DNA from: Dendrolimus kikuchii
Lineage: Eukaryota > Arthropoda > Insecta > Lepidoptera > Lasiocampidae
Reading direction: 5' to 3'
Length of the DNA: 64,000 nucleotides
Assembly (NCBI GenBank): GCA_019925095.2
Contig: CM034401.1
Location: forward strand, 19,190,338 to 19,254,337
The position numbers and the translations under genes were made by a program. The notes under the pieces are model-generated. The model saw only the letters and a program-made list of their open reading frames with translations, had not been told where the DNA came from and searched no databases. Shown one piece after another: positions 19,760 through 30,300 of this stretch; the first letter of the stretch is position 1; each line of letters starts with the position of its first letter.

Positions 19760-20225
19760 CGTCCGATGATTCGGCTTGTAGCCTATTTATTCTCGCTTGT
19801 TCGAGTTCAACGGCTGCCTCCAACTGTTTCAACTTCAATGCGGCTAGTCTCTCTTTGGCTTCCAGCTCGGCAAGTCGTCTGCGGGAAGTCGTGGAGCGTA
19901 GTGACTGCGGTCTTGAAGTTTCTTCTAGAGTGCATTCTTTTCTGCGAAGTATTTCGCGTAAAACTGGCGGTGGTTGTGGCTGCAAATCCGTAACAGAGAC
20001 CGGCATTGTTGCTTTTACTGTCGTTGCCGACGCCGTTGGCGTTGCTTTTACGGCAGTTGCTTTTACTGTCGTTGCTTTTACGGTCGTTGCTTTTACTGAG
20101 CTAGTCTCTGTTCCGGATTCCGCCGTGACACTGCCAGTTGTCGTTGAGGTTGTTGCTACCTCTGTCGCACTCTTCTTGTTCGCCTGCGCAGCGTCCTTTT
20201 CGATTCTGCTTCTCGTATTCGGCAT
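19614..20225 (-). CDS. N-terminal Gag segment of the BEL/Pao element (frameshifted from gag-pol)
   Basis: This 203-codon frame starts MPNTRSRIEK, a start typical of BEL Gag proteins. It contains a Thr/Val-rich tandem repeat (VKATTVKAT..., DNA at about 20030-20100), then a charged coiled-coil-like segment (ELEAKERLAALKLKQLEAAVELEQ) and an acidic patch. It overlaps the gag-pol frame for 146 bases. The frames would join if one base were absent from the G10 run at 19655-19664: both frames give a proline-rich reading there. The short extension to the stop at 19614 is therefore probably not authentic protein. Confidence 0.85.
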   Translation of the reverse strand: MPNTRSRIEKDAAQANKKSATEVATTSTTTGSVTAESGTETSSVKATTVKATTVKATAVKATPTASATTVKATMPVSVTDLQPQPPPVLREILRRKECTLEETSRPQSLRSTTSRRRLAELEAKERLAALKLKQLEAAVELEQARINRLQAESSDDDDVIEESELPSRRVDMWFERLPQTQEPHATEPPPRPSDVSQRYRENE

Positions 20226-20513
20226 ACTTCAGTTCTTCCAATACGGCTCGAAGCTGACCAGACGATGTTGGTGTTGCAGTGGACTGTAGGACTGTAGAGG
20301 GTTGGTCGCTGGTTCGGGTAACCGATTTTCCGAAATGAAAACAACCGAAAACGATGCTACGGGAGGCTTCGACTTCGTTGGCGTCGGCGGGAGGGAGCTT
20401 CTTCTTATGAACTGCGAACGAACTAACGAACTACTCACGAACTACAAAAATGCGCCCCAAAGGCGTCCTATATTTATAGAGGCTGCCTCCGCCGACCCCT
20501 CGCTTCGTCGTAA
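20226..20513 (-). promoter_or_regulatory. Putative promoter and leader of the BEL element
   Basis: On the minus strand the block opens TGTTACGACGAAG (20513 downward). A TATA-like TATAAATATAGG lies at about 20465-20476, 250 bases upstream of the Gag ATG. A purine-rich stretch ending GGGGG immediately precedes the opening TGTT. This looks like the U3/R part of an LTR, but no matching copy is found at the left end of the element. Confidence 0.45.
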
Positions 20514-20769
20514 CACCCCCTTTACTTTATTTCCTTAATTTTACATACATTAAGCCTTATCTCAACTTATTACTATCATACATTTTAGTACACCCTAGAT
20601 CTTAGTACATTTCGAGGGTCCTTACACAGTTGTGACCCATAGTTTTTGTTAGCGGGACGTCGTAATGGGCGTTTACCTCGCCCCCCGCTTCATTAGTATA
20701 AATATAAAGCGCTGAGCGCCCTTACCATTACCTCATTACAAAAACGTGCGCTGTCGAGCGCGGACCTCT

Positions 20770-20822
20770 GCCTGCACTATCATTATGGCCTACTCGCGTT
20801 CGGAGTAGGCAGTAGTGCAGGC
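20770..20822. repeat. Two-tier hairpin in the LTR-like block
   Basis: Outer arms GCCTGCACTA (20770-20779) and 20813-20822 are perfectly complementary. Inner arms GCCTACTC (20788-20795) and 20803-20810 are too. The hairpin lies about 65 bases downstream of the TATA box. Confidence 0.75.
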
Positions 20823-20832
20823 ATACCTCACG

Positions 20833-21002
20833 GATCCCGGGCTCCGGTTGCGTTCTGCAGTCCCGTAGCCCGGTTTCCGCTACCCTTTTGGGTCCCGGGT
20901 TCCAGGCGGCGTTCTGCACGCCTGTAACCCGGTTCCCTTTACATGCTGAGTCCCGGGCTCCAGGCGGCGTTCTGCACGCCCGTAGCCCGGTCTCATTTAC
21001 CG
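20833..21002 (+). repeat. Three tandem ~57-bp repeats in the LTR-like block
   Basis: Units begin near 20833, 20889 and 20949. Each has CCCGGG, a GCGTTCTGCA core and a GTAGCCCGG-like close, so each can fold on itself. Units two and three are the most alike. Confidence 0.7.
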
Positions 21003-21063
21003 GGATCTAATAGGGTCCTACTTTCAATAAAAGGCACAACGCTACAACATTTATTTCCTAGTG

Positions 21064-21229
21064 AGTTAAGGCTTATTACATTTTATATTCAATTCTTATT
21101 CTTATAATTTATTTATTTAATTTCAAATTAATAACGGTTAAAAATAAACTATATCTATCTCAGTCCGACCCGTCTCTTTCCTGCGCCTAACGGTCGCGTC
21201 TACATAGTCTATGAGGCTTAGCAAATTAT
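21064..21229 (-). repeat. 166-bp direct repeat, copy 2 (right boundary of BEL element)
   Basis: Identical by eye to 14300-14465. On the sense strand it precedes the leader region and would be the 5' LTR counterpart, but it lacks the first 68 bases present beside copy 1 and adjoins an unrelated hairpin at 21233. Confidence 0.8.
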
Positions 21230-21232
21230 GGG

Positions 21233-21262
21233 ATCTGAAGGGGCCTATTGGTCCCTTCAGAT
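21233..21262. repeat. 10-bp hairpin abutting the right 166-bp repeat
   Basis: ATCTGAAGGG (21233-21242) pairs with CCCTTCAGAT (21253-21262). It sits exactly where the remainder of the LTR would be expected. Confidence 0.6.
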
Positions 21263-21405
21263 TCCAGTTATACAGGTATATAGAGTAGGGACTTGTTAAT
21301 CCGGACCCGCTTATTTGGTGATCGCGGAAGAATATAATTTTTTTTAAGCGCTAATTGTACCTAGTATATACATGTTTTATTACAAGACTGCATGTTTTTT
21401 CTTTA

Positions 21406-21452
21406 ATTCCTACATGTCATTAATATATGATATATTAATGACATGTAGGAAT
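21406..21452. repeat. 47-bp near-perfect palindrome
   Basis: The 23 bases 21406-21428 are exactly complementary to 21430-21452 around a single central G. It could extrude as a cruciform. No flanking duplication was found. Confidence 0.85.
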
Positions 21453-22447
21453 AAGAAATAAGGTTTTCATTCACCTCTACACAAATATGTATGGCTGAAT
21501 CAATACAGTTCGAATGGATTAAAAATAGCTTGTAGACTAACGCTCTTCTGTAAAAATTTATGACGCTTACGAAGTTCTTAGATAACAGGCTTGATATATA
21601 GGTAGGTATATTAAATTTTATAACAAACAAACATCAAGCTAACCCTACAGACCGTTTCCTATTTGAAGGGTCACTTATAGGGATAAAATCTATCCTATCT
21701 CTCAAGTTAAAACACGCAGCAAACAAGAGATGTTTCGGAAATTATTTATAGTGAACGAACATCTTTACACGTGATTTTTATATATTTTCTAAGATTTGCT
21801 GGCAACCCACTATGAATTAATACACTTCATTAAGTAATAAAAATGTTGAAAAATTTCGGGTAATTTGATAAACAAAATGATATTGAGGTAAGCCTTTATG
21901 CGTTTAATTTTATTTGTCTAAGACATAACAGCTTATAATATGTACTAAAATCTACTACTCAGTTTTTGTAAATAAATATGTATAATAAAATGTTATTACG
22001 GAGGCTAACCCAGATTCATGTTTTTATCACTTGGTAAAAAATAGGTTGCGGACGTAAGCAAACTTGCAGACCGTCTACTCAATGGTAAACAGTTCAAGTG
22101 GCCTATGGATATTTGTAATATAAAGGAAACCTCATGACAATGTACACCCAGCGGCCTAGCGTGGGTGACAAATTAAAATTTTGTTGCGGTTCGTTTTTCC
22201 ACTTGTCCGTTGAAGTTTCACTTCTACTATGTGTGGCAGCACACATTTCGATTTTTACCTTGCATAATTTTCCTCACGTAATTATAATTGTCATCTAATA
22301 ACTTATGTATTATTGTATATATATGGCTATGTGTATACATATGAAATAGAAACCTAAAATTAAATACTAAAACTAAATTAAAAAAAAGGAGAGCAGAATT
22401 ATAGATAAAATATTGGTCCCAAACCACTTCACTTACCGGGAACGTTT
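21453..22447. other. No gene seen; one fragment related to the fold-back element
   Basis: AT-rich. About 22170-22250 carries TTAAAATTTTGTTG.GGTTCG, CCACTTGTCCGTTGAAG and the following sequence, matching one arm and flank of the fold-back element at 26590-26771. Otherwise no supported feature. Confidence 0.4.
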
Positions 22448-22535
22448 CCAAAAGGCTGGCAGCGTTACCACGTTGAAAGGCAATGCTTAACCTTTGAGCA
22501 AAATAGACGCCAGCCTTTTGGTCATTGTCATCTTA
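22436..22535 (-). pseudogene. Short fragment of a retroelement ORF C-terminus
   Basis: The minus-strand translation includes LSIAFQRGNAASLLETF, closely similar to QRISIAIQRGNVASLLGTF encoded at 33250-33350 (minus). This C-terminal motif is widespread in animal reverse-transcriptase-like repeats. The two edges also carry a 13-bp inverted repeat (22448-22460, 22509-22521). Flanking frames are broken. Confidence 0.45.
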
Positions 22536-22903
22536 AATTCTTTTTACGCAATAAAGAATACTTAAATCTTCATGTTGGCTTCGTCCTCTAATTAGATTAA
22601 CATGAGTGAAATCTCAATTTGTGCAGCAAAAACTTAAGAATTCCGATGAAAAATACTGTTCAATGCGCCAAGAAAATATTGGCAAAACGCCGATTTCTGT
22701 TCAGTCTATTTGTGTATCAATATCTATTAAGTAAATAAAATATGAATGGTTACATATTGGTAGTATGCGCAGGTAATCAGGAGAGTTCAAAATTACAGGA
22801 CAACAAAATGAGTTCGAAAGCAACTACTACCACAGAGACAACGACTTTTCCCAACTTTTTCGCTGTAATGGGGCATTTCTGTAAGAACGCGAGCAGACAT
22901 TTA

Positions 22904-23232
22904 GGCCGTGTTCCCATTAGACGAACAGTGAGCGGCTGACTCTGAGTAGTGTATCGGTACTGTGTTAGTCGCTAAATGCTTGCGAATTTTTGGGAGGGAA
23001 GGTAAACGGGTAGTATATAACGCCGCGCAGCGCTCTGGCGTAGTGAACGAACTGCGCCGCCGACCTCTCGTATGGTTCGCTGCTAATCGGCCGCTGACTG
23101 AATTACTCGGCAGGCAAAACGCCGCAAGCTGCATACAAGCCGCGCTGTCTGAACATTCCATTTAAAAATTATAGGGAAGCAAACTGGAAGCAAACAGTTA
23201 GCCGCTCATTGTTCGTCTAAGGGGACATGGCC
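22904..23232. mobile_element. Harbinger-type MITE with TTA target duplication
   Basis: Terminal inverted repeats of about 35 bp (GGCCGTGTTCCCATTAGACG at the left; the inverted right end reads GGCCATGTCCCCTTAGACG) enclose a non-coding core. TTA flanks both ends (22901-22903 and 23233-23235), as expected for PIF/Harbinger. Confidence 0.8.
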
Positions 23233-23371
23233 TTAAAATCTCATGAGGTAGACAGTGCAATTCAGAAGTTGAGAAGATATGAATATGAAGTCAAAGTCTT
23301 GTGCGAACAAAATGATGGCCACAGCTAGTACAAAATTACCAAGAATTTATTTTCAAATCACAGTTAGATAT

Positions 23372-24144
23372 TCTAACTAATATCGTACATGCGAATGTGC
23401 GTTTGTTTGTAACGTTTTCATACCTTAACTACGCAAGAGGTTGTCACGAAATATTGCACACACATTGTTAGGGTTATAGAAAAGAACATAGGGTACCTTT
23501 TATCCAGAAAAAGTACCGTTCCCGAGGGATAGACGAATCGAGCCGAAAAGATGGCGCTCCAATCGAGTTTTATTGGCGCCACCGTTGCAATTCACCAATG
23601 AATACATCGTCATGGCAATAATAATGAAAACATCAATGTATTGCTAGTCCCACCTTCACTAGATGACATTACAGGTATTTATTTTATTTTAAGAAGGCTT
23701 AGATTCATACATACAAAATATATATAGTAACACGCTCTTGTACGCAACGGTTCTCTAGAACGTTTCTCTTGCGTACCGTGGGGATTTGGAATGAGCTCCC
23801 AGTCGAGGTTTTCCCACAGCGCTACAACATGGGGTTTTTTAAAAAGGGTGTCATAAAATTTCTTCGAGGCCGGCAGCGCGTTGGTGACACCTCTGGTGTT
23901 GCAAACGTCTATAGGCGACGGTAACCACTTTCCATCAGGTGAGCCGTCTGCCTGTCTGCTGTACTCCAGCGATAAAAAAAAAACAACAACAATATTAAAA
24001 AAAATGCTGATAACAAGCCTCTACTTACCATTAGATACTTTAAATTAAGAACTATTTGAAGATTGTCATAAAGTGCGCATGATATTAGAAACTTCATGAC
24101 ATACCTTAATTTTTAACGCGAGCGAAGCCGCGGATAAATGCTAG
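23372..24144 (+). mobile_element. Helitron-like element with a nested LINE 3' fragment
   Basis: It starts TCTAACTAATATCGTACATG and ends GCGAAGCCGCGGATAAATGCTAG before T. The middle (23720-23990) is a LINE fragment in the same orientation. Confidence 0.5.
23720..23990 (+). pseudogene. LINE ORF2 C-terminal fragment plus family 1-type 3' tail
   Basis: The frame around 23735-23860 gives RTVGIWNELPVE..-like residues with shifts, matching the better preserved fragment at 28120-28404. It is followed by GGTGTTGCAAACGTCTATAG ... CTGTCTGCTGTACTCCAGCGATAAAAA, the same tail as SINE-like family 1. This link suggests the SINE-like family uses this LINE's 3' end. Confidence 0.5.
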
Positions 24145-24192
24145 TTTTTAATAATATATAATATAATAAAGAAAATCGTGTATAAATTAAGT

Positions 24193-24198
24193 TTTATT
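24193..24198 (-). promoter_or_regulatory. Poly(A) signal of the acylphosphatase-like gene
   Basis: AATAAA on the minus strand, 83 bases after the stop codon. Confidence 0.55.
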
Positions 24199-24220
24199 GG
24201 AAAAGGAATATATAAAAAGC

Positions 24221-24264
24221 ATGGAAGTAATAAGTACTACGGTTGTAGTACTTATTACTTTCAT
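24221..24264. repeat. 20-bp hairpin in the acylphosphatase-like 3' UTR
   Basis: 24221-24240 pairs with 24245-24264 with one mismatch and a 4-base loop. Its arm GGAAGTAATAAGT is shared with the palindrome at 7936-7976. It lies between the stop codon (24281) and the poly(A) signal. Confidence 0.75.
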
Positions 24265-24280
24265 GATAAAAAGTACACGT

Positions 24281-24395
24281 TTAAAATCGTATGGTGAAAT
24301 CGGTGTATGCAATCCTTGCCACATATTCCCAATTGGTTAGATCACACTTCTCTATCTTACATCCTGGAGAGCCCGTTGTGCTTAACCAGTCGATC
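24281..24395 (-). CDS. Acylphosphatase-like exon 3 (C-terminus)
   Basis: The acceptor TTTTTAG precedes 24395. The exon encodes IDWLSTTGSPGCKIEK... and ends ...DFTIRF before TAA at 24283-24281. Confidence 0.92.
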
Positions 24396-27300
24396 CTAAA
24401 AATACAAAACACTTAATTCACTGACTTATGACATGGAAAACAGTACCTATTTGCCCAGCAGCATGGCCAAAAGTGGCGAGGAAAACGGCTAGCGCGAGTA
24501 TGTAATCACTACATATATAAAACAATAACAGTCCAGTAATGTCCCACTGCAGGGCTCGATCCTTTCACTATAGGGGAAGTATACCCCACGCTTGTCCAAG
24601 GCGGTTTGACAGGTTTAACATATCGGTTACCTCGATGTGCGGTTTCATCACGATATTTCCATCACTGTTATTAGCACATGTTAATTGTAACAATATGCAC
24701 ATTAGTTCAGAAAACTACCTAAGTGCTGCATGCGTTCTGGTCAGGGTTTAAATTCGCACCCTATGAGTCCGGGACGCGTGCGCTAGCCGTTACGCTACCA
24801 CGACTTCTAAACACACATAACGTAAATTTGAACACTAAGTACTACGAGTAAAACCTACGTGGAAGAGCCATGCTGCATCCTTGATTACATACAGCTCTTA
24901 GGGCTGGCTCGATGGGTGTAATACCACGCTCTCACAGAATATCAGCGTCAAACGGTTTGCCTTGAGAGGATCGGGTTTCGTGCGATAAGTAAGAGATCAG
25001 ACCGCGCGTTTCCCCCACTCCATCCCACGTCTTCTATCCAATTCCTCTTGACTGATTCCTCCATCTCATCCCCTTATCCTCTTCTTTTTATCACACACAA
25101 AACGACCATTGGTGACGGTAACCACTTTCCATGAGCTGGGTTGTCTGTCTGCTAGCCAGCTTCGCAACAAAAAATACTTAAATGCGCTTCCAGTGAAGTT
25201 AGACCCTGAGTCTGCATTTGCGCACCTTCCGCCGGGAAGATTTTTTTTTATTTTTGCTGGAGTATAGCAGACAGGCTAACTGCCCAACTGTGATGGAAAG
25301 TGGTTACCGTCGCTTATAAACCTTTACAACACTAAAGGTGCTGCCGGACTCGTAAATAGGACTGGAACCTGGCCACTAATGCCGGAACACAATTGAAGGT
25401 TGTGCGGCATACTCTAGACCAGGGGTGTAGCCGTCCAGACTGAAAAATGCCCTACCAAATGGCTGTGGGTTGTTTTGTCGCCTCTTACGACAGACCGCCT
25501 GGCCGCAGAAATTAGTATTTTGTCTCCGTTCCTGCACGGATAAAATATACTTCGGCTTATTCGGAATACTTCGTCGGGGTAGTGTAGGATTCATTAAAAC
25601 CCTTGGTGTCCACCTAACACCAAATTCCAGGGCTACAGGATGAGCATGAGCTAGTTTGTGTTTCCCGTGAGTTCTTAATTTTTAACTAGTAGTAAGGTGA
25701 GAGCGAATATTTATTTGCGTATTATTTAATCATCGATGTTATAAGAGCAGGCGTGTCAATATTTGGATATCATCCAAGTTATTCATTATTCTCAATGAAG
25801 CATATTTTTACTTCCTCATTTTCTACTTATCAGTCTGGGCTTGCTGACAGCTAGATTTTAATATAAAAACAATTAAGGCACCAACGTTGCCAAATACCAT
25901 AGACGATGTAAAATAGACGGATATTTCCTCATTACGCTCGAACGGACGAAATATCCGCCGCGCATGATTGGCAGGTTACGTACATCGGTAACGGAGAAAG
26001 AATACTAATTCTTGTGACCAGGTGGCCTGTCGTAAGAGGCGACAAAACAATCCACAGTAAGTTACTACCCCTGGTCTAGAGTATGCCGCCGTAACAACAT
26101 TGAGTTGTGTTCCGGCATTAGTGGCCAGGTTCCAGTCTCTCGTTTTTTTTTTTTTTTTTATTGCAGGAGATCAGCAGACAGGCAGACCGCCCACTTGATG
26201 GAAAGCGGTTACCATCGCCTATGGACATTTGCAACACCAAAGTTGCTACAAATGCGCTGCTGCTCTCTTAAGGGAAACTGGAACCTGGTCACTAATGCCG
26301 GAACACAACTCAAGGTTGTTATGACGACATACTCTACACCAGGGGTGGTAGCCATCCAGTCGGGCAAATGCCCTACCACCTGGCTGTGGGTTGTTGAGTC
26401 GCCTCTTACGACAGGCCGCCCGGCCGCAGGAAATTGTATTCTTTCTCCGTTCCTGCACGGATACAATCTCTTTAGAGAGCGGTAGCACATTGGCATCTTT
26501 GTTGTTACGAATGTATGTTGGTAATCGCTTTCCATCCCAGTCAGGCCGTCATGCGTCAGCCTATCTGCTGTACTCTGGCAATAAAAAAAACTTCAACGCA
26601 CAAGTGGAAAAACGAATGGCAACTAAATTTTAACTTAAAGTTTTACGGGCACATTGTTAATGTACTTGTCCAATTTGAAAACCTGCCCGTAAAACTTCAA
26701 GTTAAAATTTTGTTGAGATTCGTTTTGCCACTTATCCGTTGCCATTCGTTTTTCCACTTGTCCGTTGAAGTTTCACTTCTACTATGTGTCCCAGTACACA
26801 TTTCGATTTTTCGCAGGTTTACTGCAAATTATGATTTGATTAGGATAATGAATTTTAATGAATGCATTTTTTATTTAAACATATTTTATTTTATCAAACA
26901 AAAAACCTGAATTCGATCCGGAACCAAAAAACGCATTAATGGTCTAAAATTATGCCGCTTCTCGTCACCTCTAGTCTAAATTTATGTCGTTCCTCCACGC
27001 GGCCGTAACGCTTTTTCGTGACAGAAAAATCCTAACATATCCCGTTTATATAAAGTTTCACTTCAAAAAAGTACTATAGATATAGTATTACAGCTAGGTT
27101 TTCACCATATTATAGAACAGTAAAGTTTTCTCCGCGGCTTAGTGGCGGCTCAAACCCTAGTAAGTAGTTATATTTTACTTACTTAAACTTAATTAGGTTT
27201 TTATATATCGCAAGCGAAGCCACGGCAAAAGCTAGTATATATATAAACCTTCCCCGAACAATTATCTAACTGATGGTGAAAACCGCATAAAAAGTCGTTC

Positions 27301-30300
27301 AGTGATTTAGGAGGATTTAGCTGATATACAGACAGACGCGGAAAGCGACTTTGTATTAATACTAGTTAGAGAAGATTACAAATTATACTCACATATGATC
27401 TAATTGTGCCTTCGTTCCCTGTATTTTACCAACAATGGTACCCTTTTTGGAGTTCTTCACCCAGCCACCAATGCCCAGCTGCTCAGCGAGTTCTTTGCAA
27501 TACTTGGTGAAGTAGCAACCTGTAACAATATTCTGTTTTCATGACAGTCTTAAATCCCACATTCACTGTGTTATGGTAAATATTTTCCCGTATTTCTTCT
27601 CTTCTTCGGAAAGCCTTCCGACTGTGCGGCAGTTAGATATCGTTGTCTTACCCTCGGGGCAAGAGTGTTTGTGGAGCTTTGAAGTCCTTTTATCCGTGCA
27701 GGAACGGAGAAAGAATACAATTTCCTGCGGCATGGCGGCCTGTCGTAAAAGGCGACTAACCAACCCCCAGCCAGGTGGTAGGGTATTTGCTCGACTGGAT
27801 GGCGACCACCCCTGGTCAAGAGTATGCCGCCATAACAACTTTGTGTTATGTTCCGGCATTAGTGACCAGGTTCCAGTCTCCCTTAAGAGAGTAGCAGCCA
27901 ATTTATAGCACCTTTGGTGTTGCAAATGTCCATAGGCGATGATAACGGCTTTCAATCAAGTGGGCCGTCTGCCTGTCTGCTAAACTCCTGCAATAAAAAA
28001 AAACGTGATGACCTGATTGTTATGGGAAAATATGACTCGTATCTCAAACTTGGCATGTTTTGTTTTTCACTGCAGCAGTCAATGTGTTAATAATTACCGG
28101 CCAAAATATGCTTGGCCTTTGGAGAGACGTTGCGTGTCTTTACGTATTCTACTGTCTGTATAATGGGGACTGTGCCGAGGAACTGATCAGAATGGTACCT
28201 TCGCCTTGTGTCTATCATCGCATCGTTCGCCATCGACTAGGCATCCATTCTCACTTGCTTGAGCCGTTTCGCGCATGTACGCAACGGTTCTTAAGCACGT
28301 TTGTCTTGCGCACCGTGGGCATTTGGAATCAGCTCCCAGATGTTTTCTCACAAGTCTACGATGTAAGTTTTTTCCACAAAGGTGTCATAATTACTTTCAG
28401 GTAAAAAACTACTGAACTGATTTCGATGATAAAAAAAGTAATATGGGTACATCAGAACAACAGACAGGTTACAATTTATAAATAGACTCTTAGACCATTT
28501 ATAGAGAGATGGAGTTTCGGACTCTCAAATTAAAGCCGGCTGAAGGATACCGATCTTAGAATAGTAAGCCGATCGCGCTACATTACGTTACGAAAACTCA
28601 ATATTAAATTATCCAATTCGTACAGTACGGATAAAGCTGAAATACTTCAGTGGATACTAAATACAATACTTGACAAACTACACACACTACACAACCCACC
28701 AGCTTATGCACACAAGTTTGAAAAAATGTTTTGTTTAAGAAGCTCCGTCTATACTTTTATTTTGGCTGAGTTTAAACAAGGTATCGTTTAAATAGGCCAA
28801 AATAATGACGTGTCCATCTCAGGCGAACAAATCATAGCGTTTCTAACTTTCTTTACTATTTGTAAAATGACATTGAAATACACTTTTTAGTTTCAATAGC
28901 TGTTGGTCTTGAACCGCCTATATGCAATTAGTCTGTTTATCATCGCAGACCAAGCCAGCCCGCTCATTGACATCGACCCAAATGCTAGTGGCTATTTTTG
29001 CATCGGTTGAGTGATTAGAAATGGTTCGAGTCGCCACTCGAACCATTTCTTGGTGCATTTGGGTTATCAATCACAGGTCAGTGTTTATTAAAGCAAATTT
29101 AAATTTGATTTCTAATACTAAAGTCGCTAAGGCTTTATGGAGGCTGTCTTTACCCGGGGATACAAGGGGTGCGTGGCATCCAGGTGACGACCTTCAACCT
29201 CCACATACTTAGCGTTTTTTATTGTATGAGTTCAGCAGACAGGCAGACGGTTCACCTGATGGAAAGCGGTTACTATAGCCTATGGACAATTATAACATCA
29301 AAGGTGCTAAAAATGTGCTGCCGCTCTCTAAAGCAAGACTGAAACCTGGCTACTAATGCCGGAACACAACTCAAGTTTGTTATGGCGACATATTTTAGAC
29401 CATTAAGATAGTCATCCAGGTGGTAGTGTATGGAAAATACCCTACCACCTCGCCGTAGGTTATTTACCTTGCATAATTTTGAAAATTACTTAACATCATC
29501 TCAACTCGAAAACCGAAAACATAATAAACCGCTAACATAATTGCCTATTAGACGTTTTTTTGTTACAGGACCCCCCCTCCTCTTTCCAGTGTAGTTCCTT
29601 CCCCGGTGCCCAATATGGTTAAGACGACTCTGGCTCTGTGTTTAAATATCAGTTATATTACGTGCGTTTTTATCCGTGCAGGAACGGAGAAAGAATACAA
29701 TTTCCTGCGGCCGGGCGGCCTGTCGTAAGAGGCGACTTAACAACCCACAGCCAGGTGGTAGGGTATTTGCCCAACTGGATGGGTACCACCCCTGGTCTAG
29801 AGTATGTCGCCATAACAACCTTGAGCTGTGTTCCGGCATTAATGACCAGGTTCCAGTTTCCGTTAAGAGAGCAGCAGCGCATTTGTAGCAACTTTGGTGT
29901 TGCAAATGTCCATAGGCGATGGTAACCGCTTTCCATAAAGTGGGCCGTCTGCCTGTCTGCTGATCTCCTGCAATAAAAAAAAAAACGTGCCCGTCATGAA
30001 AAAATCGATCTCCATCTTCTTAATTGAAGGGATGGGATAAAAATGTTGAAAAAACCGCATGCTGTTGGACTTCGCGAACTTTATACACAACAGATTCGAT
30101 ACAATAAATGTGAAACTTTCAGCATGCCACGGTTAAATTCAAATGAGCTCTCAGCTACTTCCCAGAGCGCTATGATTTGGGTTTTTTTCTTCTATTTATT
30201 TATCATTTAAGAGCTATGCTCTTTTCGGTGGAGCCTCCTCTAATCTTCTCTAGTATGGGCCAGTTGTTTTAATTCTATGTACGAATTTTTCCATAGGTCA

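Larger units (their letters stand above)
20629..21049 (+). mobile_element. Plus-oriented LTR-like block inside the BEL leader region
   Basis: The ends are near-complementary (GTTGTGAC at 20630; GCTACAACA ending 21049). A TATA box (TATAAATATAAAG) is at 20697-20709, and AATAAA (21026-21031) lies about 20 bases before the right end. Order and spacing fit U3-R-U5 of an LTR transcribed on the plus strand. No flanking duplication could be identified, so solo-LTR status is tentative. Confidence 0.45.

Noticed and set aside
19041..20289. Long plus-strand ORFs of 228 and 250 codons over the Gag region
   Set aside because: They overlap the well-supported minus-strand Gag frame, contain no recognisable domain and reflect codon bias of the opposite strand.
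26105..26535. ORFs of 80-130 codons over SINE-like copies
   Set aside because: The same frames recur in every family 1 copy with disabling differences. They are by-products of the repeat.
27625..27690. Possible splice donor CGAGGGTAAGAC on the minus strand as end of acylphosphatase-like exon 1
   Set aside because: The upstream residues do not match the family. The true exon with VEFEVYGQVQ was found at 32742-32805 with the correct phase.
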